Assembly (NCBI GenBank): GCA_030762175.1
Contig: CM060834.1
Location: forward strand, 32,382,501 to 32,446,500
Source: Metallyticus violacea
Taxonomy: Eukaryota; Arthropoda; Insecta; Mantodea; Metallyticidae
Length of the DNA: 64,000 bases
Direction: 5' to 3'
Below the pieces are notes generated by a model, which saw nothing but the letters and a program-made list of their open reading frames with translations, was not told the DNA's origin and did no database searches. Shown here piece after piece: positions 43,770 to 55,624 of the stretch (within the stretch, counting starts at the first letter, position 1; each line of letters opens with the position of its first letter). Made by a program: the position numbers and the translations under genes.

Positions 43770-45510
43770 CAAAACTTTCTCTACTTTTATCTATAATAGA
43801 AAATCGGAGTGTGGCGTGTCATGTAGACGAATGGAGGAAGACAATGTTAAACATCGATTATGTATAGCTTCTGTTTGTTTCGTTGAAGATATGTTTACAA
43901 TTATTTTTAAGCCACTATATAAAAACAGCTTTCATAGAAAATAGTTTGGAGCTTATAGCAAAAGACTCGCTCTGTGCTGTTTGAGATATTATTCATATTA
44001 TTTTATTGAATGCAATGTTTTTTTCTCATGCCTAATACTGCATGCATTCTGATATCTTACAGCAATATACCTATGTCTGTTATTGCATTAATTGTCATAC
44101 AAACAATTATATAAGCGAGTGAAAATAAAGATAGTGTAAAAACCTAGCTGAAAGAAGAAGAGAAAGTACCCATTTGTCAACCCACTCACTTTGAATGGCA
44201 TGGCTAAACTATATAGATCACCTAAGTTCTGTTACAATTTCTCAGCGCTAATGTTACAAGCACGAAAACAATTGCAGGTCATTCTGCGATAGGCTACGTT
44301 CAGATCCGTTACAGCAACATCTTTGCCTCTCCCATTAACGTGTTTACTTGAGCGTGGCAGAAACTTTAGCATTACAAAGGAAACTGCCCCATAAAGCACA
44401 GGCATTTCTTGAAATCGCTAGAGTTCATCGCTTTTGGAGAGCAAGAATTTTTCCTTTTCCTTCTTGCCCTACAAGGTGCGTCACAAAAACTAATCATAGA
44501 CGTCAGAAACCGCTCGAGTACAACAACAATGCTTTTACGGTTTCTTGAATGAAAAAATTTTAAAAGTACAATTTTTCATGCTATTTTTCCTAATAAAGTA
44601 AGCAGGTGTTTCAGTAAAAACGCTATTTTATATAGTGCTTACTAACAATTCGTAATGTTACAGATGCAGGAAATGTAATTTGCAAAGCTGATAACCAAGA
44701 CCAATATATTACCCAGACCCAAATGCGAGGAAAAATGGCGGCCGTAGTTGCCCCACTATTGCCAATAGCAAACACGACACTTTTACAGTACTGTTTGTAC
44801 AAGATGTTATTCATTATTAGAGAATATTTCGATGGTTTTTAACAATCTGAAATTATTTACAAACAATATTTCTCATATGTAAATGAAATATAAAATAATA
44901 TGAGCTCGGCTTACTTAAAATCATCCATGTACAAAAAATGGTTAGTCAACTATTGCTCATTGCCAATTACTGCATTGCAATAAGTAATAAAACAATAATA
45001 AGAGCAATAATTATAACACCAACAATATACATAAATAAGAACAACTTAAGTATTTTTCATTAGCGTAACAAGCATAAACATATTTCAAGCGAATTTATTG
45101 CAGTGCAAAATTAATGGATCATTTAAATACATATTCATCTATATTCAGATTTAACTTTTGGCTTATAAATATAAAGTCGTTAACCATTTTTATATAATTA
45201 CAATGCTCTCTATAAATAGAACGAACAGTTTTAACCATACTACTGGGGGGAAAAAATGTAATGCAAAATACAATTTACCGTACATACGTGTAAGAAAAAG
45301 GTTCAGCCCATATTAAGAACTCTGCTGAACTGTAATTTGCTTTGCATAAGAAAGTTATTGTTCTCTTGCAAACTTTATTTCAGCAGCTTTCACCAAATCA
45401 TTTATCATACATAATTCCTTCGCAGTAAATACATTTATTAAGTTAAAAAGCCTAACCATAAAGTGAGTGTACATGTTATTATGGCAAGTTTAATTACAGG
45501 AGAGGGAGTG
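43770..45510. other. No gene recognised; weak promoter/exon hints
   Basis: A 66-codon frame ends near ctacaaggtgcgtc (about 44475), a mediocre donor. At 44733-44744 aaaatggcggcc matches the YY1-type motif sometimes found at start codons, but the frame that follows stops after about 36 codons. Neither is strong enough for a gene call. The rest is AT-rich. Confidence 0.35.
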
Positions 45511-45515
45511 CAGAT

Positions 45516-45576
45516 ATCATTATTATTATTGTTATTATTATTATTATTATTGTTGTTGTTGTTGTTGTTGTTGTAG
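45516..45576. repeat. (ATT)n(GTT)n compound microsatellite
   Basis: About 12 ATT-type units followed by about 8 GTT units. Confidence 0.95.
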
Positions 45577-45579
45577 TAA

Positions 45580-45798
45580 CTTAGAGATGTTGCATTATGA
45601 TGGTAGCAAATTTCTACATTATTAACACTTAAACACCGTTTAACACTTTAATTTCTCCTGTGGACCTGCATGTAAGTTTCATCCCATTATGTAGTGGTAA
45701 ATTTTCTCCAAAGTGCTCGCGCATCTGGAAGTAAAAAATTATATGAGGGAGACACCGACAGGCTGGGGGGGAGTAAGACGCGGACATGGACGGATTCC
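45580..45798. other. No gene recognised
   Basis: AT-rich spacer with a poly-G run (gggggg) near 45767. Confidence 0.5.
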
Positions 45799-45799
45799 C

Positions 45800-46082
45800 T
45801 AATGTTTCCCTATTGAACACCCTGAAAACGGCCGTGGCCTCCTCACTTCCAAAGAGTGCAAGTCTATACCAAAGCGCAAATCACTGTCACAACGCACACA
45901 GCCCTCAACCCTCTTTTTTGACCCTGTAACAGAACCAACGGAACGAAAAGGTAGAGCACAAAATCGTGTAATGTACACATTCATTGACCAGAGGAAACCA
46001 CGAAAAAACCCAAAAGCAAGATTGGCAGTAGGATTTGAAACCATGGCAAGCGTTAAAGCCTGAACCACCTCGCTGGATTTGC
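45800..46082 (-). mobile_element. Probable SINE-E copy on the minus strand
   Basis: The reverse complement begins agcgaggtggttcaggc and has a B-box-like ggtttcaaatcc, followed by a T-rich section and ttctgttacagggtc, in the position of the core in the 27.7-kb copy. The 89-codon frame at 45799-46068 is a translation of it. Confidence 0.5.
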
Positions 46083-46179
46083 TCTTGTTTTTACTTTGTG
46101 CAACTTATTTTTAGGAACGTCTCTTTTTAAGCTTTAAAAGTTGATGAAAGCATACATTATTGTAATATTTGGAAAGGAA

Positions 46180-46330
46180 GAATCAGAGTTGAAAAATTCA
46201 GGTCACGACCGAAATTCAGACCACGGATCCTCAGCCTTCCATGCAAATGCTCTAACCAACTGAGCTACCGTGTCCTCCATTGACGGAACCACGAACCTTT
46301 CTCATCAGATTCTACTCCTGTATATTCCAG
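46180..46330 (-). repeat. tRNA-like unit, family F, left arm of an inverted pair
   Basis: The reverse complement reads gaggacacggtagctcagtt then ggttagagc (D-arm/A box) and aaggctgaggatcc. Homology with the right arm at 46.50-46.62 kb begins about 75 bp before the tRNA-like part (ggaatatacagg and gggatatacag) and continues past it (ctgaatttttcaa). The repeat is therefore larger than a tRNA. Confidence 0.78.
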
Positions 46331-46499
46331 GCTTCTAGTTTAACGTCCAACTACGTAGGGATTAAATTTTATATAGAAATTTCACACTAGCCATGCTTAG
46401 AACATAAGTTGAAAAGAAAGAATGAGAAAGAAACTGGATTAAAAGTATACGTAGCATTTCGAGGAATAAATTCTCACGTAGAAAAAATCTTAGGGAGAT
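46331..46499. other. Spacer of the inverted tRNA-like pair
   Basis: About 170 bp of AT-rich DNA, no features. Confidence 0.6.
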
Positions 46500-46618
46500 C
46501 TATGGGATATACAGAACCAGATGAGAGAGATTCGTGACTCTACACCTGGAGGAGGACAGGGTAACTCAGTTGGTTAGAGTGCCAAATGTGACCCCAAATT
46601 TTCAAGTTTGAGTTTGCC
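46500..46618 (+). repeat. tRNA-like unit, family F, right arm of an inverted pair
   Basis: gaggacagggtaactcagtt and ggttagagt match the left arm in opposite orientation. The anticodon-arm to B-box section is deleted here, so the unit joins directly to tgtgaccccaaattttca. Confidence 0.78.
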
Positions 46619-46619
46619 T

Positions 46620-48170
46620 TTCACGGCTAGTGTGAAGCAATTTTTACCATATATTGTAATATTCCTTGCGTTTCTAATGTTAAATAAGTATGCAAATATT
46701 TAATTGACGGATTCTTACTCTTGAATATTATAGAATTTTTCCTTCCTACAAAATGCTTCCTGCGAAGACAGGTTGATGAAATTTGCTATGTATAGAGACT
46801 AAATATTGAACTGGATTTAATTTTAAATAGCTTTCGAGGGATTTTAAAATATTGATTTTAAGTTTTGCAGATATTTACGTGAAAAGAAATATTTTAAATT
46901 TTCTAGAAACCTATCTGGTGTAGACATTAAAACTCAGGTTAGTTTAAAGTGGATATTAAAGCATATTACCCCGAAAGAAACTCGAAAATTGATGAAAAGA
47001 AAAGATTTATTTTAGATCGTTGAAAACGTCATAGAAAATGCAAATTGTAATTGCAAATAAATCACAAATTAATATTGGAATCTGCCATATTGAATATAAA
47101 TAGTAAATGCGAATAACTTTACTTTAATGTGAAATGACAAAAATGTAACACTGAATGATGTTTTACTCTTCGTACTACATGCGGCGAGAAGGCTACACGC
47201 CTAAGTTACTAACGTGGCGAGATGCAGTCAAGTTTAATTCTATACACGTCGATACGAACATGCTGAACATTCCTACACAATGGTGTTATATTAAAAACTC
47301 ACATTGAAAGCATTTATATATGGTATAAACAACAAATTAGCAAATATCCTGTGAGCTTTTCTAAAAAAAATACAGAATCATGAAACTTTTTACTGACACA
47401 ACTGAATTATTTTAAATATAATAGCAACTGTAAACCATAAATCTAATTTTTTTTATTTGGAGATTAATTTACCTAAAACAATATAATAATTTCATGTAAA
47501 TTCGAAAAAAATACTAGAATTCTTAGTTTAAATTTTCAAAAAATTGTTATGGATATGTCTATTCAAATAGATTGAATGAATATTATGAATATCATATATG
47601 TTTTCATGTAATAATAGTCTTTGATTGCAACTCTTTTGTACTACAATCCCCATTAGCTTTCCTCTTTATTTAATTGAGAAAAAAAACAATAGTTGAAGAG
47701 AATGGAAGCTATCCTTCTTCGCTACCTTCATCTCAGAGGTCCTAGAGATGCTAATGCAATGAATTCCAGGAAATATAAGCAATACGAATTAAGCCTTGAG
47801 GTTTTCCCTTTCAGTATTTCCATGCGGTACATTCCTGTTTTCCTCTTACTTAATCTCAAGCAAAATGAAGGAAAATATAAGAAAAAATAAAATAGGCACC
47901 AAAACATCACGATCTTTCCCCATCTTCTTCGCTACTTAAGTGTGGGTATATGCAAGGAACAGACCCTTTGCTTAGTTGTCAATTCTTAAAGCCATTGTCA
48001 TAGCCTGGCGTTCTTCAAACAATGTTCCCTGAAGCCCATATACCTGTTAAAGGTCTGGAGCTGTGATTTGCTACGCGGTTTAGCTGTTGGTGCGTGGATG
48101 GCTTTAGCAGTTCCAAAAAAAGAGGTCGTCTTGTTTTGCGGTCATGTATATAGCGAAATATGGTGATTGT
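46620..48170. other. No gene recognised
   Basis: AT-rich DNA; the overlapping frames at 47.69-47.91 kb on both strands have no motif. Confidence 0.55.
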
Positions 48171-48173
48171 GAT

Positions 48174-48462
48174 TTGGTTCATTTACGGACGCTCTTTAAC
48201 ATCTCAGGTCATCAGCGCCCAATTCTATTTTGGGCGTGAAACGGCCAACAAATTTTGCTCAGGGGCCTCTTATTTCAGGCTTGAGGTTCTTTTTCGTGCC
48301 GTAAATCTACGACATGGGACCCACTGCTTTACTTTCCTTCCAAAGGAAGTCATACTTTGGATTTATACGATGGAAAAAAATCCATCGACCCTGGCCGTTA
48401 TTGAACCAGCGATCTTGGGTCTACCAGGAAAGTATGGCTACCAATAGCCCACCAGGACGACT
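48174..48462 (-). mobile_element. SINE-A copy 7
   Basis: Full-length minus-strand copy, from catttacggacgctctttaa to the head ccaccaggacgac. The body is more diverged than in the other copies (for example gggcgtgaaacggccaacaa). Frames of 95 and 64 codons here are translations of it. No clear target-site duplication. Confidence 0.92.
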
Positions 48463-48464
48463 AA

Positions 48465-50440
48465 ATAACAGAGCCTGGAAGTTCAAACATTTATTTTGGT
48501 TAAAATAGGCAGGGGAAAAAAGACACTTAAAATATGAATTTATTAAAAGTGAAAACAGGGAGTAATATCACTCATTGTTAATGAAAATAGGAATTTAAGA
48601 TACTTAATATTTTCTTTATCACACAATCAAAGTACTTAAGCTTATTTTTCTTGGTTACAACTAACAACAAGATGGTTTTTCGTCATAGTCAGCCGCTTGT
48701 CAGAGAGAACATTTTTCATAATGGAAAAAGAACGTTGTACTTCCACTGAAATGAATGGAGTATATTTAAAACAAGCAATTTCAGAAGAACTCATACCAGT
48801 TACAACAGAACATTCATGACATCCCTTTCAAGGCATCGTAGAAATGTTGATCAAGACTAAATAAGTTAGTTTTGAATAGTCCTGGTGAATGAGCAAATGC
48901 TGCGCCTTGGTTTCTGGTCGAGTTCATTTTCCGTGTATACGTTTATAGAGGAATTATGAGTAGGTTAGTATATCTTTTACTGCTGTACTAAACACATTTA
49001 CTGCACAGCTGTACCGCTTTCATCTTTCTCGCTTGCAATTGTTAGTTACATTTGTGCAGCTAGAAATTTACCCTCACCACAAATTTTCTAGAATTTTCTC
49101 GCGCAGATCGGTACAAGATCATTTGGCAGGACTATTCAGAACTACAGTACTTCCCTCGTTCTATTTCCTGGCATTCGTATGCTCGAGGTAGACCTGCGTT
49201 CCTTTCACTAAGGAAGGTTCTGCTATTCAAAGAGTTTAAGTGAAAGGGCGGAGGAGAAAGTTGTTGACCACTTGAAAAGAAATAAATGCATAACAAGATT
49301 CTCAATAGATATTTTTGTGAATGCTATTTAATTTTATAAAAATTTTCCCTTCGATAAATGGAGATTTTGTGTGCTTTTTAAAATGCGGAAATAACCTCAG
49401 AAAAAATCCACAACGATTCGAAACGGCAAAAAAGGTTTTAAACCTTAAAATAGGCAAAAATAAAACAGGCCCTACTGACCCCAATGTACTGAAACATGCT
49501 CATTTTAATTGCACTCTTTAAATATATCCACTCAGCTAGAAAAGGCATTTTGCCTAAATTCCGGGCTCTGGTGATGAGTGAGAGAAAAGAAGGCTCAATT
49601 CCTTAAAATGTTTTGTCCAAGTTGGCAATGAATGGGTTTGTGTCGAAGAGATAGAGAATGCCCTTGGCTGATTATCAAGGGCCGGTGATTTACAAAGGTT
49701 GAGAACCCTGCACTTGAAGCTCCATACGTCATGTTAACATCCAACTGAATGGCCACTTTTATTGACGTTTTCCTCTGCTCTACACGAGTTCTACCTTTGT
49801 CTGTGTGAACCGAGGTGTTAAGTGCATTTAAACCCCAAGCTATTATACTATAATAAAATAGGGTTGTGTTTAAAGGAAGTAGCATATTTTTGGAGTTATA
49901 GCACCGGCTTCTTTAAAAAAGTCATATATCAGGAGCATATAGCTTGTTAGCGGTCGCTGTACTAATATAGGTATTAATTTAACAGATTCGTTTATTTAAT
50001 TTTACTTAGAATGAGGGTAACTATATAACTGTTTCTCTGCCTAGCTGATAAACACTAATATGTAAGACTCGTTTACGTATTTCTTTTCAAATATCCCAAT
50101 CTGAATAGGCGCCTATTTAACATAAATTTAATTTAAACAAAACAAAACAAAAATCCTCAATTTATATACTGAGGGAGAAGTTTAAAACCAATTTTGATTA
50201 TGTTTTTTTGTTTCACTCCTTGCTCCCAGTCATCCACATTTCAAATGACACTTAAACACAACATTTAAAGAAAATTTAGTAGTTATCACATCTTTCGTTT
50301 TCTAGCAGCATGAATTGTTGTTTTCGTGGTTTGAATTTGGATAAAATAAAAAAGTAAATTAGGTGTACAATGAAAAAAAAAATAATTTGGGTAACTTATA
50401 ATTTTTTATAATTAAGTAAATGAATATCTTAAATAGAAAT
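48465..50440. other. No gene recognised
   Basis: AT-rich DNA. The 96-codon minus-strand frame at 49595-49885 lies in GC-richer sequence but has no motif. Confidence 0.5.
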
Positions 50441-50443
50441 ATA

Positions 50444-50688
50444 AACATCAGCGCTACATTCAATTCAGGGCGTGAAACGTTCAATAAATTTTGCTCAGAG
50501 GTCTCTTCTCTCAGGCTTGAGGTTCTTATAAGGACCGTAAATCTACTACACGTGACCCACAGCTTTCCTTCCCTTCCGAAAGAAGCCATACTTAGGATTT
50601 TTACGCTTGAAAAAATTCCATCGACCCCTGCTGTAATTGAACCGGCGATCTTGGGTCTATGAGGTTACCACTGGACCACCAGGACCAA
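50444..50688 (-). mobile_element. SINE-A copy 8, 3' end truncated
   Basis: Body from ttcaattcagggcgtgaaac to the head ggaccaccaggacca is present; the terminal gagcgtccataaat part and the adjoining ggtcat are missing. Confidence 0.9.
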
Positions 50689-50689
50689 T

Positions 50690-52710
50690 CCACAAAGAAG
50701 AGTAATAAGAATTAGAAGAAAAAATGCTATATGCGTGTTTCAACGATTTCCTTACAAATGCAACGAAAAATCTATTATGGCTATATCACAAATAATTAAC
50801 ACAAATAAATATAGTTTTCACATTTGCGTTTCTAGGTGTAAGGAAAACAAAGTATCTCTAATAGTAGGATACTTATATGTCTTGCACGCCGGTAAAGTTA
50901 TTACTAGAGCTCTGCCTTTGGTCACCTGGAAGCTCTAAGCACTCCGCAACAGTGTATGAAGTATTGCTTAGCGGCAGCACCGCCCAATTACACGGCTCTC
51001 CTGAAGGTAATAGAGGAGAGGAGATTTCACAGTAGTTTGGACTGTTTTAATTCACCGTGCAATGTGCTCAAAGAGGAGGTTTTACACTTAACCTGTATCC
51101 AAAATGACCAAATGCAGGGACCTTAAGAAATTCGGTTATTTCTCTTAACCTTCTTTTTACATAATTTTGCTCAAGGCAATAATAATTTGCAAAGTTCCTT
51201 GGCGTGGCTGACCTATATACATTTCATTACCAAACAAACCTTCCAATAATATGTACTACCTCTATTCCAAAATAATAGTCGAGTTTCCTCAACGCCTTGT
51301 TCACTCTAAAATCTAAAGTGATCAACCAGGCATGCATAGAACAGAGAACATTTGAAACGCGCTTGGAACTTTGGGTAAAAATTTAGGGGCTTTTATCTAT
51401 TTGGGTGTTCAATTCAGAACAAGCATTAGGCAAGTGCAGTGGCTATTTCATGAATCAGAAGGGTTGTTGGAAAAAATGAAGAATATTGAAGATGATTAGC
51501 GATGGGACACTTCTGATCACTTGCTTGCGACCAAAAAGTCGTCTCGCAAAGAGAGGTCTGATAAAGGAAAGTGCTGAGGAATTTGCCATACAGTCTCTAT
51601 AACATCAATAAGTCACATTTACGTAGATGAATTTGTTACCATCGTTGTTTAAGGCCTTCAAAGATCTTCCGGAGGAAACACTGAATGTTTTCCTGACTTT
51701 GCAATAGTCATGGTCGAAATTGTGAAGGTTAATGGGAAGAACTGCTACAAACTGCCTCACATGGGTGCTACTATTGGTCATGTTGAGTGATTAGTTGTCT
51801 GGGAATACTGCCAATGTTATCTACTCCTTATTTCTGATCATTACTCTCTGTAAATAAGTATTGTATTCATTGATTGTCAATGAATGTCTCTCTGAAGAAA
51901 CGTAACTATCATTTGGGACAGACTGACCAACTAATGATCAATTGGATCAAAACGCATATCTTTTATTTTGTATGAATTGTTTAAAACGCACTAATTCGCT
52001 TTTGTATATAATATAAGGTGCTAAGTTAAGTTTACAGAATACCCTCTCGTTTTGAAGACTCTTGAAACGCCGCTTTTAAAAAGCAAATAATTCGGTGACG
52101 TGCAGACAGAATGAATAACAGTTTCAAGTCTCTGACCTCCACATTTCCTTTATTAGAAGTACTGTATACCTTGTTCATGGTCGCAACTCCTTTCACTGCA
52201 GTAGCCAGGGGCGGTAGCTATTCTGCTTACCAAACCTGTTCCAGACAATAATACAGAGATGTTGGTGATTCAGCACTCAGCCCAAGCTCTGGACTTTGAA
52301 ACCACACCGATACAACGTAGTGTTTTAGCCGGTCGTGACTTCATTTCGTTCTGGAAACGCTTGATTAAGGTTTGATGCTTTCCACTCCCTTCAAATAATT
52401 TTGAGTTATTGAATTAATAATCAATTTTATGCCGATTATTTATAGTAACTTTAACTGCAAAGCTGTTGTTGTGATATTGTAATACTTATCAATAGGCATC
52501 GGAATTTCTAAGCATTACAAGCAGAATGGAGCGAAATGAAGTTCTGTTGGTACTGGAAAGTTCCACTACCCTTTCGCCTGTCACTCATCAGTTCTTGTTA
52601 ATCAATCCTGCGGTGAGCCATAACCTACCTTTGAGTGTACCTAGTTTGATGTTAAGTGCTTAAGAATTTGGATGCTTACTGAAATATACTGCTAGATGTG
52701 ACTTTTTCTT
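50690..52710. other. No gene recognised
   Basis: Mixed composition. Slightly GC-richer stretches at 50.9-51.1 and 52.1-52.4 kb show no long frame, splice pair or repeat match within the window. Confidence 0.45.
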
Positions 52711-52716
52711 TCTTTT

Positions 52717-52854
52717 CCCTCTACTTTAGAAGTTTTGCCATTGAATGGCTTTATTTGCACGGTATATTCTTTCCTCCATTTTTTTCATTACTGTTTTAAC
52801 TGTTTCCGTGCCCTCTACTTTAGTAGTTTTGCCACTGTATGGCCTTAGTTGCAC
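52717..52854. repeat. 44-bp direct duplication
   Basis: ccctctactttagaagtttt through tttgcac at 52717-52760 is repeated at 52811-52854 with five or six differences. Start-to-start distance is 94 bp, and the intervening DNA is T-rich. Confidence 0.85.
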
Positions 52855-52855
52855 T

Positions 52856-54180
52856 TATTTTCTTTTTTCTTTTATTCATTAATTTTGTTAATTGTAATAT
52901 ATTCTTTGAACATTCTTGTTGAAAGAAAATACCCCATCACTTGCTCACGAAACTTAAGTAAGCTACTTAGGTAAGCTGATGGAGGCATGACGACGCGATG
53001 AATATCTCATTTTTGCACAAGACTACTACACTCTTTAATGAAATTCATTCTCAACTGTACAACACAACTGCCCGACACTGTAGAGATTCCGCTTTCTACT
53101 GACTAAATGAGAGATTCGCGCCGTGCATACCGCTAGAGTTTTAAACTGTTCCCACGGAACTTAAACCGCCTTAAAATTCTTCTAAGATTGTATGTTCAAT
53201 ATATGACTTAGAGAATTAATGCAGTTTATTTTAAGTATAATTCTTTTACTCTTTACTTATCACAACAAACCGCTCTTTTGTAAAACTGTTATGCTAATTT
53301 ATACTTTTCGGGTTTCTCCATTGACGCAAATAACTTGGGTCTTCCCATTCAAGGTGTTTATCTAAACGGTTCGTTAAGCATTTGCAGTAACGCTCTTTTG
53401 AAATTTTTGCACCTTGAAGTTCGTAATTGCTGAGTAATTTTTGAAAGTTAACAAAAAGAATGTTTGGGGTCATAACTGTCAACTTAGTCATCTTTGTAGA
53501 TCTAATAAACCCAGTTTTTTCCATACATTTAAAGGACAATCATAAATGATAGAAGAGAGAAAAACCACTAAACTTGGAAAGCGCGTTTTAGCTGCCCCAG
53601 TGATGAATAGGTTGGTATCATGAGAATCATATGGAAATTAAGATCGTGCAGCAATTCTGTGCACGTTTCAGGAATTCCAACGTTACAGCGGATGCACGAC
53701 GTTAAAATGACAAGTAAGGGGTTGAACCTATCCCTTTCATTCCCCTCACTGTGATGTGGCGTATCAGATTGTCTATGGTTCTAGTGCATTGCACTCATTG
53801 CCCTTACCGATCACGGTTTACTAGACGTGATTTTCTTAGCGAGAAGAAGCACATTGAAGTGTATGTGGCAAGAAGGACTCACACCCGTTTAAAAAGAATT
53901 TGCATTTTGTTCCATGGTAATAGCAGAGCAAATAAAACGTATTGAAATTTGTTGGTTTACCTTCAGTGCGAAGGTAATTTCCTAAAATATCTCAGGCAGA
54001 AAACAATGAATTTGTACGTCTTGTAATTTATATAATTTCATTGTAATATATGTAATTACTAACGTATAAGGACATATTTAAACTATTATTTTGTCTATAT
54101 ATACATATATTTGATAAAGCTAATAATTTTATTCAACTGAATTAAGTCACTTATGTCCCATTCAGAGCTAGGGCCTCCGC
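52856..54180. other. No gene recognised
   Basis: The frames at 53294-53539 (minus, 81 codons) and 53751-53945 (plus) have no recognisable domain. A poly-G run of about ten occurs near 54185. Confidence 0.45.
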
Positions 54181-54365
54181 AAGTGGGGGGGGGGGGATCA
54201 TTGATTTCTCATATAGTGAGCTAGTCCATATGAGCTATTGTCCCCCATGTTGAGTCTATAATGTTTCTTATTTTACAAGTTTAACATAATTTAACTAGAA
54301 GGTTCAAGTGCTGAGTCTATTAAGTTTTTGTTTTATAAGTTTGGTATCACTTTCACTATTGACTT

Positions 54366-55140
54366 CGGTCGTTTTCTTCATTCTGCAGCTCTGTACCTAG
54401 GCTCTTCCAGGTACTGCGGATTCCGTGCTACGCTAGTCCAGAGTGACCCGGCTGCTTTCCTTAAGGGGTCTGCCCACCTCGTTCTCGGTCTCCCTCTTCT
54501 TCTCGTACCGATACATGATCCCATGTGGTAGCTGTATGTCCCCATCTGATGCTTGGTAGCCTTGTTACATGTCCGCCCCATCTCCACTTCAGGCTGTTTG
54601 CACGTTGAGCCACGTCGTTTAGTCCCGACATCTTTCTTAATTCCACAGACTATATTTTATTTATGAAGGATATACCTACTACTTTCTGCTCCATTTTGCT
54701 TTGGCAGATACAAATATTATCATTTTCCACTTCTGTTAGGCTCCAAGTTTGGCATCCATATAATAGTGTTGGGAATATGCATGAGTCCAGCACGTCTAAC
54801 TTCGGTTTTCGGCTCAAAGTATTGTTCATCATTATGAATTTCAATGATCAAAATGCTCTCCACGCTGAGGAAATTCTTTTGTTGATTTCTTTGCCCATAT
54901 GATAGAGGAATTAAATTATTGTTCTAATTAGACACACTCTGTTATGTATTTTAGTGTTGTTGAGTTGATTATAACGGGGGTTACTTGACTCTTTGTCATG
55001 ATCTGTGTCTTCTCCATGTTCGTAGATAGACCGACAGTTTTACTGTGCTTGTTGAGATCTTGTAGCATTCTTTGAAAGCTCTCTGCTGATCTAGCAAACA
55101 GGACTATGACGTCTGCAAAAAACTTTATAAATGTATTCAA
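54366..55140 (-). mobile_element. RTE-like non-LTR retrotransposon relic, 3' half
   Basis: Minus-strand order: FIKFFADVIVLFARSAESFQ (the FADD catalytic box, second Asp changed to Val), RMLQDLNKHSKTVGLSTNME, then LSRKPKLDVLDSCIFPTLLY with GCQTWSL, then QSKMEQKVVGIS, then LRKMSGLNDVAQRANSLKWR with WGGHVTRL, and at the end RRRGRPRTRWADPLRKAAGS. These are the RT palm and the C-terminal WxGHxxR and GRPxxRW motifs typical of RTE-type proteins. The upstream endonuclease is absent. Frameshifts and stops make it dead. The copy at 18.97-19.97 kb is a different family of the same type. Confidence 0.9.
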
Positions 55141-55149
55141 TTTAGTTAA

Positions 55150-55261
55150 TTATATATGTTGACATGCATTTAACTGTTTGACGTATTTAACTGAATTGAC
55201 ATGCTTTCAGATAATAAGTTAATAGTTTACAAATTTAATAGTTTGACGTATTTATGTAGGT

Positions 55262-55296
<35 letters not shown>

Positions 55297-55620
55297 ACTA
55301 GATGCTCTTGTTTTTCATTAGGTAAAATGTATTTAAATATTTAATATGTGTAAAATTAAGCTGACATGTACTTAATTAATTTGAGTATTTAACCAAATTG
55401 TCATGTCTTTAGTTAGGTGAAATATATTGAATTAAGTTGACATATATTCAATTAGTTGTACATATTTAAATGGATTGATGTATTTTGGTTAGATGAAAAG
55501 TATTTAATTAACTAAATATGTATAAATTATTCGACATATTTAAATTAGATTGGTTTATTTAATTCAAGGTTGACATGTATTTAATTAAGTTAATTGGTTT
55601 ATTTTTAAGTATTTTGATGC
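55150..55620. repeat. Degenerate short tandem array, unit ~18-20 bp
   Basis: Variants of gttgacatgtatttaatta recur head to tail: gttgacatgcatttaact, gtttgacgtatttaactg, aagctgacatgtacttaat, gttgacatatattcaatta, gttgtacatatttaaatg, ttcgacatatttaaattag, gttgacatgtatttaatta. An (AT)n array (55262-55293) sits inside. Unit lengths vary, so the array is old. It starts directly after the RTE relic. Confidence 0.8.
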
Positions 55621-55624
55621 AAAT

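Noticed and set aside
44733..44845. Start of a gene at aaaatggcggcc (YY1-like motif and ATG)
   Set aside because: The frame stops after about 36 codons and no splice donor precedes the stop.
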